From positions 1 through 15,310 of the forward strand of contig WTBX01000374.1 in the NCBI GenBank assembly GCA_013138855.1: DNA of 15,310 nt, written 5' to 3'. The translations under genes and the position numbers were made by a program. Every line of letters begins with the position of its first letter. Within the stretch, counting starts at the first letter, position 1. The notes under the pieces were generated by a model. The model was not told where the DNA came from, made no database searches, and saw only the letters and a list, made by a program, of their open reading frames with translations. Below, piece by piece: positions 7,465 to 15,138 of the stretch. Source of the stretch: Methylococcaceae bacterium (GTDB taxonomy: Bacteria > Pseudomonadota > Gammaproteobacteria > Methylococcales > Methylomonadaceae).

Positions 7465-8535
7465 TTAAACATTGTCTTCTACGAGTAAATCGCCTTTTTC
7501 TAAAATCTTATTTAAGTCTAATAAGGTTAGTAATTTTGATTGATAAAGCACTTCACCTGTTAAATATTCACCACTGACAGTGCTAACAGAAGTGGGAACG
7601 GCACTGATGTCGTCTGGGTTAATATAAATCACTTCTAAAATACTTTCGACGATAATGGCAACCGCAAATTCATCACTGTAATTAACAATGATTGCCTTAG
7701 CTTCTGCTTGAACATTTTGACACGGCAAATTAATGACCTTACGTATATCTAACAAAGTAATCACATTACCGCGTAAATTTATAAAACCGATGATATGCGA
7801 GGGAGTACAAGGAATCGGCACTATGTCATCAATGTCGGCAATGTCGGCAAATTCTTTAATTGACATTAAATCCACGCCAAAATACTCATCATGCAGCATA
7901 ATCACGGCTAGAGCTTGATAATTAATGCTATCAGTGTGCAGGCTTTGTTGTTTTAAACTTTCTGCGCGGGCTTTAAATTTTTCACGCTGTTTATCATCTG
8001 CGTGTGGACAAAAAGTAATGCGCTCAAGCGTTTGTTTAGCGGCTGTATCAACAATAAAATCCTGCTGTAATAATGCCTTAGGATTTAATAAAGTAATAAT
8101 AATGCCGTCTTTTTTAAGACTGCCTGCTAAAAGCTGTTGCTGATAATCATTATTAAACCGTGCCGAATAAAGCATTTGATTATCTTTAACTGTTTCTGCC
8201 GTGCCTACATCATGAATTTCGTTCACGATAATGCCGAAAATTTGCTTATCAATTTCTAATACGATGACACAATCGTTAAGCTCATAAGGTTTGAGAGTTT
8301 GTTGGAGTCTTAATTTTAAATCTACGACGGGAATAATATTGCCGCGTAAATCAAATACACCGACGACTTCTTCTGAGGCGGTGGCTAATAACTTTAATTC
8401 TGGAAGATAGACGACCTCATGTACCACTTTTGCAGGCAAAGCATAAAAACATTCAGAAAGAGCGAAAATAAAATAATTCTCAGACTCTTCTGTCGCTGTT
8501 TGTGATGCTGGGTTTTTTGGGGCAGTCTCAGTCAT
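7465..8535 (-). CDS. Double-CheW adaptor protein
   Basis: 356 residues with two consecutive CheW domains: ~20-160 (FALSECFYALPAKVVHEV, then GVFDLRGNIIPVVDL at 59-73) and ~206-345 (VIMLHDEYFGVDLMSIKEF, then GFINLRGNVITLLDI at 250-264). A charged helical linker (~165-200, KQREKFKARAESLKQQ) joins them. CheW couples receptors to CheA. Canonical Wsp systems have two separate adaptors, WspB and WspD; here one protein appears to stand for both. It lies 12 nt upstream of the receptor gene. The ATG at 8535 directly abuts the end of a repeat element, and no ribosome site is visible close to it (a GGAGGTG is about 20 nt away). Translation initiation may therefore be weak, or the element may have displaced the original signal. 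Confidence 0.93.
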   Translation of the reverse strand: MTETAPKNPASQTATEESENYFIFALSECFYALPAKVVHEVVYLPELKLLATASEEVVGVFDLRGNIIPVVDLKLRLQQTLKPYELNDCVIVLEIDKQIFGIIVNEIHDVGTAETVKDNQMLYSARFNNDYQQQLLAGSLKKDGIIITLLNPKALLQQDFIVDTAAKQTLERITFCPHADDKQREKFKARAESLKQQSLHTDSINYQALAVIMLHDEYFGVDLMSIKEFADIADIDDIVPIPCTPSHIIGFINLRGNVITLLDIRKVINLPCQNVQAEAKAIIVNYSDEFAVAIIVESILEVIYINPDDISAVPTSVSTVSGEYLTGEVLYQSKLLTLLDLNKILEKGDLLVEDNV

Positions 8536-8671
8536 AGTTAACAGTTGTAAGTATTCACCTCCCCCTTTGGAAAAGGGGGATTGAGGGGGATTGAGGGGGA
8601 TTTATTTAATAAAATCTCCCCTAACCCCTCTTTTTTTAAGAGGGGGACTGAACACTTACTAACAGTTAGCT
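8536..8671. repeat. Palindromic intergenic repeat with G/C-run hairpins
   Basis: This element exactly fills the junction between cheR and the double-cheW gene. Its ends are imperfect inverted repeats: about 30 nt from 8536 (AGTTAACAGTTGTAAGTATT...) match the complement of the right end at 8671 with a few mismatches and one-base gaps. Inside are a hairpin CCCCCTTT-GGA-AAAGGGGG (8561-8579), tandem copies of GGGGGATTGA (about 8575-8600), a stem GGGGGATTT/AAAATCTCCCC (~8595-8621), and CCCCTCTT-TTTTT-AAGAGGGG (8625-8645). The right end supplies the stop codon of cheR (8666-8668) and its last Ser codon. G/C-run hairpins of this kind recur as intergenic repeats in several AT-rich bacterial genomes. 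On the transcript it could act as an attenuator or stabiliser. Confidence 0.75.
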
Positions 8672-10069
8672 TAAATGCCGAATAATATCGCTGACTTTAG
8701 CTTCACAGTCTTCAAGATACTCATCAGCAGGACGTTTCTTTAATAAGTGTAGTGCGTTTGCGCGCATTTTTGCAGCTTTTTGAGTCTCACCTTGTTGTTG
8801 ATGCAGTACCGCAAGATCTAAATAAGCAGGAATAAAATCATGTGTCAGATAAATTACTTTTTGCAATAATTCTTTAGCTTGCTCCCTATCGTTTTGCAAT
8901 TCTTTTACCTGAGACAATAAATAGTAGGGCTTACCATTCAAGCTATTTATATTCATCGCAGCTTGAAGGTGTTTTTCTGCAATAGGGTACTGACCAGAAT
9001 TAGCATAAGACTTTGCCAGTTCATAATTAGCATCAAAATCCAAAAGGTCTAAAATCTTATTTTCAGCTGATTGTATTGATTTAGCGTAGTGTTCTTCGGG
9101 TGACAAATCTGTATTAACAGGGGTTGCTTGGCTGCTAGTTCCTGTGGCTTCCAAAGTTGACGGTTGCAACGTTTCAGTTAACGTGAGTGATGGTAATTCT
9201 GGCTGTTCAGGTATATCAATAATTTCAAATATTTCATCATGATGTTTTTGATAGACTACTGATTCTACAAACACATGACTCTTAAGCCCTTGTAAATTTT
9301 GCTGATAAAGTTCGCCATGACCCGTAATTAAATAGCCACCTGCTTTTAAAGTGTGAGTGAATTTTTCAATGACTTGTGTAATCGCTTGAGGGGTGAAATA
9401 AATAAAGACATTACGACATAAAATCAAATCTATCTCGTTAATTTGATAATCAGGAAAAGGAGCTTGTAATAGATTTAATTGGCGAAAATTCACCCTGTTT
9501 TTAATCGCAGGATCTAAAGCGAACAAGCCTTTTTCAGCAGGTGTGAAGTGCGATAAAACATCGGCTTCAACATCGCGTAAAGACCATTTTGAATACAGTC
9601 CAGATTCTGCTTTAGCTAAAGCCTTGGTATTTATATCACTACCAAGAATTAAAATATCCCAGTTGTGATAATCAGGAATGAGTTTTTGTATTAATAATGC
9701 CAGTGAATAAGGTTCTTCGCCAGTGGAACAACCTGCACTCCATATTTTTAAACGCCGAGAACTACGGTTACGTTGAATTAAATCAGGCAAAATTTGTTCT
9801 TTAAGAATTTTAATTTGGCCTTTATCACGCAAAAAAAAGCTTTCTAAGATGGTTAATAACTCAACCAAGGTTTGCCATTCCTGTTCAGCTTTTACGCTAC
9901 CTTCATTCAAAAACTGATAATAACTCTCAGTTGAATTAAATCTTAATTCACGCAGGCGATTTTCTAATATATGACAGGCTTTTTCTTGTTCATTATCACT
10001 GATATTAAGTCCTGTGCGCTGTCTTAATAATTTCGCAAAAAAATCCAGATTTAATTGCTGGGGATTCAT
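8666..10069 (-). CDS. wspC: CheR-type methyltransferase with C-terminal TPR region (WspC-like)
   Basis: 467 residues. An N-terminal helical CheR domain (~1-80) ends in LTILESFFLRD, a variant of the usual TxNETxFFR motif that keeps the Glu. The SAM-binding methyltransferase domain (~85-275) has KIWSAGCSTGEEPYSLAL (108-125), GSDIN (143-147) and LILCRNVFIYF (215-225). A Pro/Thr-rich linker (~285-330) leads to TPR-like repeats (~345-440: YELAKSYANSGQYPIAEKHL, PYYLLSQVKELQNDREQAKELL, PAYLDLAVLHQQQGETQKAA). This architecture is that of WspC, which methylates glutamates on the WspA receptor; the TPRs probably recruit partners, useful because the receptor lacks a CheR-tethering tail. Start: ATG 3 nt after the wspR stop, with GAGG at the end of wspR 8 nt upstream, so the two are probably translationally coupled. 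Its final Ser and stop lie in a repeat. Confidence 0.94.
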   Translation of the reverse strand: MNPQQLNLDFFAKLLRQRTGLNISDNEQEKACHILENRLRELRFNSTESYYQFLNEGSVKAEQEWQTLVELLTILESFFLRDKGQIKILKEQILPDLIQRNRSSRRLKIWSAGCSTGEEPYSLALLIQKLIPDYHNWDILILGSDINTKALAKAESGLYSKWSLRDVEADVLSHFTPAEKGLFALDPAIKNRVNFRQLNLLQAPFPDYQINEIDLILCRNVFIYFTPQAITQVIEKFTHTLKAGGYLITGHGELYQQNLQGLKSHVFVESVVYQKHHDEIFEIIDIPEQPELPSLTLTETLQPSTLEATGTSSQATPVNTDLSPEEHYAKSIQSAENKILDLLDFDANYELAKSYANSGQYPIAEKHLQAAMNINSLNGKPYYLLSQVKELQNDREQAKELLQKVIYLTHDFIPAYLDLAVLHQQQGETQKAAKMRANALHLLKKRPADEYLEDCEAKVSDIIRHLS

Positions 10070-10072
10070 CCT

Positions 10073-11104
10073 TTAAGCCTCATCTTCCTTTCGATAACTA
10101 AATTTAACCTGATTTCTACCTGATTTTTTAGCTTCATAAAGTAAAATATCCGCCTGTTTCAATAGCGTTTCTGGTGTGTCATTAATATTTGGCAAACAAC
10201 TAAAAACGCCAACGCTAATAGTGACATAATTTGCAGTTAAGGAGTTTTTATGTGGAATTTGCTCTTCTTCAATGGCGTTTCTGATATTTTCTGCAAGATG
10301 TATAGCCCCTTCCAAATTAGTGTCAGGAAGCAATAATGCAAACTCTTCACCGCCATAACGTGCAACCAAATCTGCGGCACGTTTTTTTTGATTTTTTAAA
10401 ATAGTCGCAACAATTTTTAAACAATCATCACCTTGTAAATGCCCATAAGTATCGTTATAAATTTTAAAATGATCGACATCAATCATAATCACCGATAAAA
10501 ATTGTCGATTACGTTGCGCTCGTCTTAATTCAACTAAGATGGTTTCATCAAAATAGCGACGGTTTGCAATGTCTGTCATACCATCCATTTGACTTAAACG
10601 TAATAACGCCATATTTTGTTTTTCTAGTTCTGTCTGGGTTTTTTGCAAAGCTACAAATACTTTATCGCGTTGTAATTTATGGATATACGATTGTGAGTGA
10701 TAACGCAATCTTGCGACTAACTCAACAGGTTCTGGTAATTTTACTAAATAGTCATTTGCACCATTTTCAAAGGCTTCGCATTTTGTTGCTGCGTCATCTT
10801 CTGTTGATAGCATGATGATAGGTATGTCAGAACTACTAGGATTTTTACGTAAAGTTTTGAGTAACTCTATGCCATTGATACTAGGCATAAATAAATCAAG
10901 AAAAATAACGGTGGGATGTAGGTTTTCAATATCTTGAATGGCTTTTTTAGGATCATGACAATAATGGAAATTAATATCATTATGTTTTGCTAACATGCGT
11001 TGAACCAATTCACCAACAATCGCTTGGTCATCAATTAGCATGATAATAATATCAACGGCATAGAGTTGATTTTGGTTGTAATTATCCACGACGAATATTC
11101 TCAA
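10073..11104 (-). CDS. wspR: REC-GGDEF diguanylate cyclase (WspR-like)
   Basis: 343 residues in the WspR layout. Receiver ~20-140: Asp25-Asp26, phosphoacceptor Asp70 (TVIFLDLFMP), Ser100/Thr101, Lys122 (NDYLVKLPEPVELVARLRYH, a stretch highly characteristic of WspR). A helical stalk (~141-170) leads to a GGDEF domain (~172-335) with metal-binding MIDVDHF, active-site GGEEF (251-255), and the inhibitory I-site RAAD (242-245) five residues before it. It should make c-di-GMP when phosphorylated by the hybrid kinase and be product-inhibited. First gene of the operon, whereas wspR is last in Pseudomonas. Start uncertain: TTG at 11104 has only a distant GAGG (17 nt); a GTG at codon 6 or ATG at codon 22 (directly before the receiver) are alternatives. 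The ~20-residue pre-receiver extension resembles that of known WspR proteins, which favours the longer forms. Confidence 0.95.
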   Translation of the reverse strand: MRIFVVDNYNQNQLYAVDIIIMLIDDQAIVGELVQRMLAKHNDINFHYCHDPKKAIQDIENLHPTVIFLDLFMPSINGIELLKTLRKNPSSSDIPIIMLSTEDDAATKCEAFENGANDYLVKLPEPVELVARLRYHSQSYIHKLQRDKVFVALQKTQTELEKQNMALLRLSQMDGMTDIANRRYFDETILVELRRAQRNRQFLSVIMIDVDHFKIYNDTYGHLQGDDCLKIVATILKNQKKRAADLVARYGGEEFALLLPDTNLEGAIHLAENIRNAIEEEQIPHKNSLTANYVTISVGVFSCLPNINDTPETLLKQADILLYEAKKSGRNQVKFSYRKEDEA

Positions 11105-11183
11105 AAAGTAAAATTTTAAAACCTCGAGTTTTAAAGAAAGGCGAATTTACTAATTACAGTAACTACGAGAGCTTAACTGATTG

Positions 11184-11212
11184 ATTATCTATGAAATATG
11201 CAAACGTAGCAA
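11184..11212 (-). promoter_or_regulatory. Candidate sigma70 promoter of the Wsp-like operon
   Basis: On the minus strand, TTGCTA (-35, 11207-11212) and GATAAT (-10, 11184-11189) are separated by exactly 17 nt. They match the consensus hexamers at 4/6 and 5/6 positions. The promoter would give a 5' leader of about 75 nt before the wspR start. The leader contains a small inverted repeat, CAGTAA...TTAACTG (11156-11180), that could be an operator. The AT-rich stretch between this promoter and the receptor stop (11213-11286) has an AT-only palindrome at the receptor stop but no convincing rho-independent terminator, so read-through from the receptor genes is possible. Confidence 0.5.
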
Positions 11213-11286
11213 ATAGATTTATTTTTAGCCTACAGCTTAAGTTGTTACATTATTTAAATTGATAAGCAATAAAATTAAATTTTAAT

Positions 11287-13206
11287 TTAAAATGCAACCT
11301 CAATTCCAACAGAGTAGGTTCGACCACGATTAGGAATGCCATTCGGTATACTAGGCAATTTTGTAGAACTGAAATATTCCTCGTCCAATAAATTATGTCC
11401 TTGACCAACAATTGTAAACCAGTCACTCAATTTGTAACGAATATTGGTATTTAATAACCAGTAATCATCAAGGCTAGAAATATTATTTCGAGTCTCTTGT
11501 TCTATTTCACTATGGTAATAACCGTTGAGATTTATGTTTATATCCTTGTATTGATAATTGGCAATCAAAGAAAACATATTTTTAGCCACACGGCGCGGAT
11601 TTTCTTCGGTATCAAGTAAATGCGTGTAAGCCGAACGTAGTGAAAACTCATCACTAATTTGAGCCTGCAATTCAAATTCTATCCCGCTAGTTTTTACAGT
11701 TCCATCAATATTAGCAAAACGACGAGTAAGTTCACCTGGCGGAGGGTTTTCTCTAAACACCGTGTTAATTTTATTATCACTCCAACTGTGAAAATAAGTG
11801 ACTGAACTATGAATATTTTTAGAAAAAGACTGTAACCAAGCAAATTCTAGTGTTTTAATTTCTTCTGCTTTAAGATTTGGATTTCCTAGACCTCTTCCTT
11901 GGGAGGTTTGGCGAATCGAAGGCGCACGAAAAGCCTGTCCATACATTAACTTAAACGTCGCATCAAAATCAGTATTATAGACCAGTGCAAAACGTGGATT
12001 CAAAGTATCGCCATTGTCCGAATAACTGTCATAACGTAACCCTAAAGTTAATTCGAGCTGATCGTTAATCTGGTATTGGTCTTGAATATAAATCCCCAAA
12101 ACATCGCGCTTGCTTTTTTTGACAACATTGCTATTTACCGTGGCATAACGCCATTCAAAACCCGCTAATAGCAAATGGTCTTCATTTAATTGATAACTGC
12201 CACTTGCTCCTAAGTTAAATTCATTATCTTTAATCGTAAATAAGCGACGGTTTTGTGCATCACATGAAGCAAAACGCTGATGTTGAAAACTGCCGTGTAA
12301 GGTTAATTTCCAATCATCAGAATTTAAAACATCATACTCAAGTCTACCAGATTCTTGTTGCAAGTTTTCTACTTTACGCTCACCCAAAAAGCCTTTAAAT
12401 TCTTCCTCTGAATAACGTAGATTCAAACGCAAATCCTGCCATCTAAATTTAGCATAAACTTCTTGGTCTTTTTCAATCACATCAGGGGCGGCATTACTGG
12501 CATCGTTATAAGTTTGACCATTATCATCATAATACTGACCAAAAATACTGATACCCCAGTCCTGTTCCTGTTTTGAAACTTGACCATGAAACTCGTGACT
12601 ATCTAAATTCCCACCTGCCAAATAAAATTTATGGTCTTTATCTTTTTCAGGTTTGTCTTTGGTAATGATATTAACCAGACCTGTAAACGCACCTGTACCA
12701 TAAAGCGCTGAACCAGGTCCTCGAATAACTTCAATTTGCTTGATATTAGCCGTGGTTAAATAATGATTTGCCGCAACTGCACCGCCACTATTAACATCAT
12801 TTAAGCGATGCCCATCCAGCATAAATAAAATATTATAAGAGGCTGGTGCTGTTGATGTTCCTCTAGCCGTCACCATATAACCTTGATTAAGACGACTCTC
12901 ACGCGTACTTTGGAACCCAGGTATAAAATTTAACAATTCTTGAACAGATTTTATACCCATCGCGCTAATTTCTTTCGCAGTAAAAACACTAACAGAAGAG
13001 GGTGCAGTATTGATGTTTTTCTTGGTTTTCGTAGCAACCGTAATTGAAATATTCATAACGTCATCAATGGACATTTCCATTAACTTATCCATTTCAAGTG
13101 ATGCTTTGTTTGTCTGCCCCGTATCATCACTAAGTACAATTGTTGAAAAAAAAGTTAAGCTTAAGACTAAAAAACTGTTTAAACCGATAAGAATTCGTGA
13201 ACTCAA
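11287..13206 (-). CDS. TonB-dependent outer-membrane receptor, second tandem copy
   Basis: 639 residues: signal peptide (1-~26, LIGLNSFLVLSLTFFSTIVLS), plug domain ~65-187 (SSVSVFTAKEISAMGIKSVQ; ILFMLDGHRLND; IKQIEVIRGPGSALYG; GLVNIITK), then a beta barrel ending in GIEVAF, the terminal Phe expected for outer-membrane insertion. Barrel hallmarks: GIYIQDQYQINDQLELTLGLRYD, FRAPSIRQ, NPNLKAEEIKTLEFAW, NLLDEEYF. It should import a scarce ligand using TonB energy; the ligand cannot be told. Most of it is near-identical to the upstream copy, but two barrel stretches differ (around FASCDAQNRRLF, and NPPPGELTRRF, longer here), probably external loops. The start is TTG, overlapping the previous gene's TGA by 4 nt, with GAGG 7 nt upstream. 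Confidence 0.93.
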   Translation of the reverse strand: MSSRILIGLNSFLVLSLTFFSTIVLSDDTGQTNKASLEMDKLMEMSIDDVMNISITVATKTKKNINTAPSSVSVFTAKEISAMGIKSVQELLNFIPGFQSTRESRLNQGYMVTARGTSTAPASYNILFMLDGHRLNDVNSGGAVAANHYLTTANIKQIEVIRGPGSALYGTGAFTGLVNIITKDKPEKDKDHKFYLAGGNLDSHEFHGQVSKQEQDWGISIFGQYYDDNGQTYNDASNAAPDVIEKDQEVYAKFRWQDLRLNLRYSEEEFKGFLGERKVENLQQESGRLEYDVLNSDDWKLTLHGSFQHQRFASCDAQNRRLFTIKDNEFNLGASGSYQLNEDHLLLAGFEWRYATVNSNVVKKSKRDVLGIYIQDQYQINDQLELTLGLRYDSYSDNGDTLNPRFALVYNTDFDATFKLMYGQAFRAPSIRQTSQGRGLGNPNLKAEEIKTLEFAWLQSFSKNIHSSVTYFHSWSDNKINTVFRENPPPGELTRRFANIDGTVKTSGIEFELQAQISDEFSLRSAYTHLLDTEENPRRVAKNMFSLIANYQYKDININLNGYYHSEIEQETRNNISSLDDYWLLNTNIRYKLSDWFTIVGQGHNLLDEEYFSSTKLPSIPNGIPNRGRTYSVGIEVAF

Positions 13207-15116
13207 AATGCAACCTCAATTCCAAGCGAATAGGTTCGTCCACGATTAGGAATACCATTTGGCATATTAGGCAATTTTGTAGAACTAAAATATTCCTCAT
13301 CCAATAAATTATGCCCCTGTCCAACGACTGTAAACCAGTCATTTACTTTGTAACGAATATTGGTATTTAATAACCAATAATCATCAAGGCTTGAAATGCC
13401 AGTTCGAGTCTCTTGTTCTATTTCACTATGGTAATAACCGTTAAGATTTATATTTATATCTTTATATTGATAGTTAGCAATCAAAGAAAACATATTTTTA
13501 GCGACACGACGCGGATTTTCTTCGGTATCAAGAAAATAGGTGTAAGCCGAACGTAAGGAAAACTCATCACTAAGCTTGGCTTGTATTTCAAATTCTATGC
13601 CACTGGTTTTTACAGTCCCGTCAATATTAACAAAGCGTCTGTTGAAAAAATTTTCTGCAAAAACAGTGTCAATTTTATTTTTACTCCAGCTATGAAAATA
13701 AGTCACAGAAGTATGAAAATCTTTTGAAAAAGATTGTAACCATGCAAATTCTAAGGTTTTAATTTCTTCTGCTTTAAGGTCTGGGTTTCCTAAACCTCTG
13801 TTTGCTGAAGTTTGGCGAATTGAAGGCGCACGAAAAGCTTGTCCATACATCACTTTAAAGGTGGCATCAAAATCACTATTATAAACGAGGGCTATGCGCG
13901 GATTAAGAGTATGGCCATTGTCGGAGTAACTGTCATAACGCAATCCTAAAGTTAATTCCAGATTGTCGTTAATCGCATATTGATCCTGAATATAGATTCC
14001 TAGTACATCACGCTTTCTTTTGGGAAGTAGACTACCACTTACTTTAGCATAACGCCATTCTAGCCCTGCTAAAAGCTGATGACTGTCATTTAATTGATAA
14101 CTGCCGTTAAAACCTATATTGAACTCATTATCTTTAGTTGTAATACTTGATTGATTAGGATTTCTGAAAGCGATATATGCCTGTTGAAAGCTACCATGTA
14201 ACGTTAATTTCCAATTTTTAGCATCTAAGAGATCATATTCAAGTCTGGCAGATTTTTCTTGTGCATTTGACACATCCTTATCAGCAGCTAACAGCCCTTT
14301 GAATTCTTCCTCTGAATAACGCAAGTTCAAACGCAAATCCTGCCATCTAAATTTTGCATAAACTTCTTGATCTTTTTCAATAATGTCGGGGCTAAAGTTA
14401 CTGGCATAATGATACGTTTGACCATTATCATCATAATACTGTCCGAAAATACTCACACCCCAGCCTTGTTCCTGTTTTGAAACCTGCCCATGAAACTCGT
14501 GACTATCTAAATTGCCTCCCGCTAAATAAAACTTATAGGCTTTATCTTTTTCTGGTTTATCTTTAGTGATGATGTTGACGATGCCCGCAAAAGCACTCGT
14601 ACCATAAAGTGCGGAACCTGGACCGCGAATCACTTCAATTTGTTTAATATTAGCCGTAGTCAAATAATGATTAGCAATTAAAGCTCCGCCACTAGATACA
14701 TCGTTTAAACGATGTCCATCTACCATAAATAAAATATTGTAGGAGGCCTGTGGCGTTGAGGCTCCTCGAGCTGTAACCATGTAACCCTGATTAAAGCGAC
14801 TTTCACGCGTACTTTGAAAACCTGGAACAAAATTTAATAACTCTTGAACTGATTTTATGCCCATCGCGCTAATTTCTTTAGCCGTAAAGACACTAACAGA
14901 AGAAGGAGCCGTATTAAGTTTTTTATCCGTTTTCGTTGCAACGTTAATTGAGATACTCATAACATCATCCAGAGGCATATCAATCAAATCGCCCATTTCC
15001 AGCGATGTTTTTTTTATCTGGGTCGTTTCATTACTAAACGCAGTTGCAGGAAAAATAGCTAAATTCAAGACGGAGAAAATAAAACTTAATGAAAAAAGAA
15101 CTTGTACTGAATTCAT
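13203..15116 (-). CDS. TonB-dependent outer-membrane receptor, first tandem copy
   Basis: 637 residues: signal peptide with likely cleavage after Ala26 (IFPATA), a short linker with DDVMSISINVATKT (50-63, where a TonB box would lie), plug domain ~66-187 (VIRGPGSALYGTSAFAGIVNIITK), and a barrel ending GIEVAF. It is a paralogue of the next gene, with long identical runs in the plug and the last strands. It differs in the signal peptide and in two barrel segments (AYIAFRNPNQSSITT and AENFFNRRF), so the pair may bind related but different ligands. ATG start; AAAGGAG is only 2 nt away and an earlier AGG 10 nt away, so the start is fairly, not fully, certain. The gene begins 22 nt after the parB stop, leaving no room for its own promoter unless that lies inside parB. 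No Fur-box-like sequence was seen upstream. Confidence 0.93.
   Translation of the reverse strand: MNSVQVLFSLSFIFSVLNLAIFPATAFSNETTQIKKTSLEMGDLIDMPLDDVMSISINVATKTDKKLNTAPSSVSVFTAKEISAMGIKSVQELLNFVPGFQSTRESRFNQGYMVTARGASTPQASYNILFMVDGHRLNDVSSGGALIANHYLTTANIKQIEVIRGPGSALYGTSAFAGIVNIITKDKPEKDKAYKFYLAGGNLDSHEFHGQVSKQEQGWGVSIFGQYYDDNGQTYHYASNFSPDIIEKDQEVYAKFRWQDLRLNLRYSEEEFKGLLAADKDVSNAQEKSARLEYDLLDAKNWKLTLHGSFQQAYIAFRNPNQSSITTKDNEFNIGFNGSYQLNDSHQLLAGLEWRYAKVSGSLLPKRKRDVLGIYIQDQYAINDNLELTLGLRYDSYSDNGHTLNPRIALVYNSDFDATFKVMYGQAFRAPSIRQTSANRGLGNPDLKAEEIKTLEFAWLQSFSKDFHTSVTYFHSWSKNKIDTVFAENFFNRRFVNIDGTVKTSGIEFEIQAKLSDEFSLRSAYTYFLDTEENPRRVAKNMFSLIANYQYKDININLNGYYHSEIEQETRTGISSLDDYWLLNTNIRYKVNDWFTVVGQGHNLLDEEYFSSTKLPNMPNGIPNRGRTYSLGIEVAF
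13214..13217 (-). promoter_or_regulatory. Ribosome binding site for the TTG start of the second receptor
   Basis: GAGG on the minus strand lies 7 nt before the TTG. It is formed by the Glu-Val codons of the conserved barrel ending GIEVAF in the first receptor. The stop (TGA) and start (TTG) share the tetranucleotide TTGA, so translation is expected to be coupled. Confidence 0.6.
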
Positions 15117-15138
15117 GACTCCTTTACCTGCTGTAAAA

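Noticed and set aside
8561..8645. CRISPR-like array from the repeated GGGGGATTGA units
   Set aside because: Units are ~10 bp, adjacent and without spacers; better seen as a palindromic intergenic repeat.
2045..11104. Flagellar chemotaxis operon
   Set aside because: No CheY or flagellar genes are present and the output is a WspR-like REC-GGDEF protein, which fits c-di-GMP signalling better.
11213..11289. Rho-independent terminator after the second receptor
   Set aside because: The only palindrome is made entirely of A and T with no GC stem, too weak to call.
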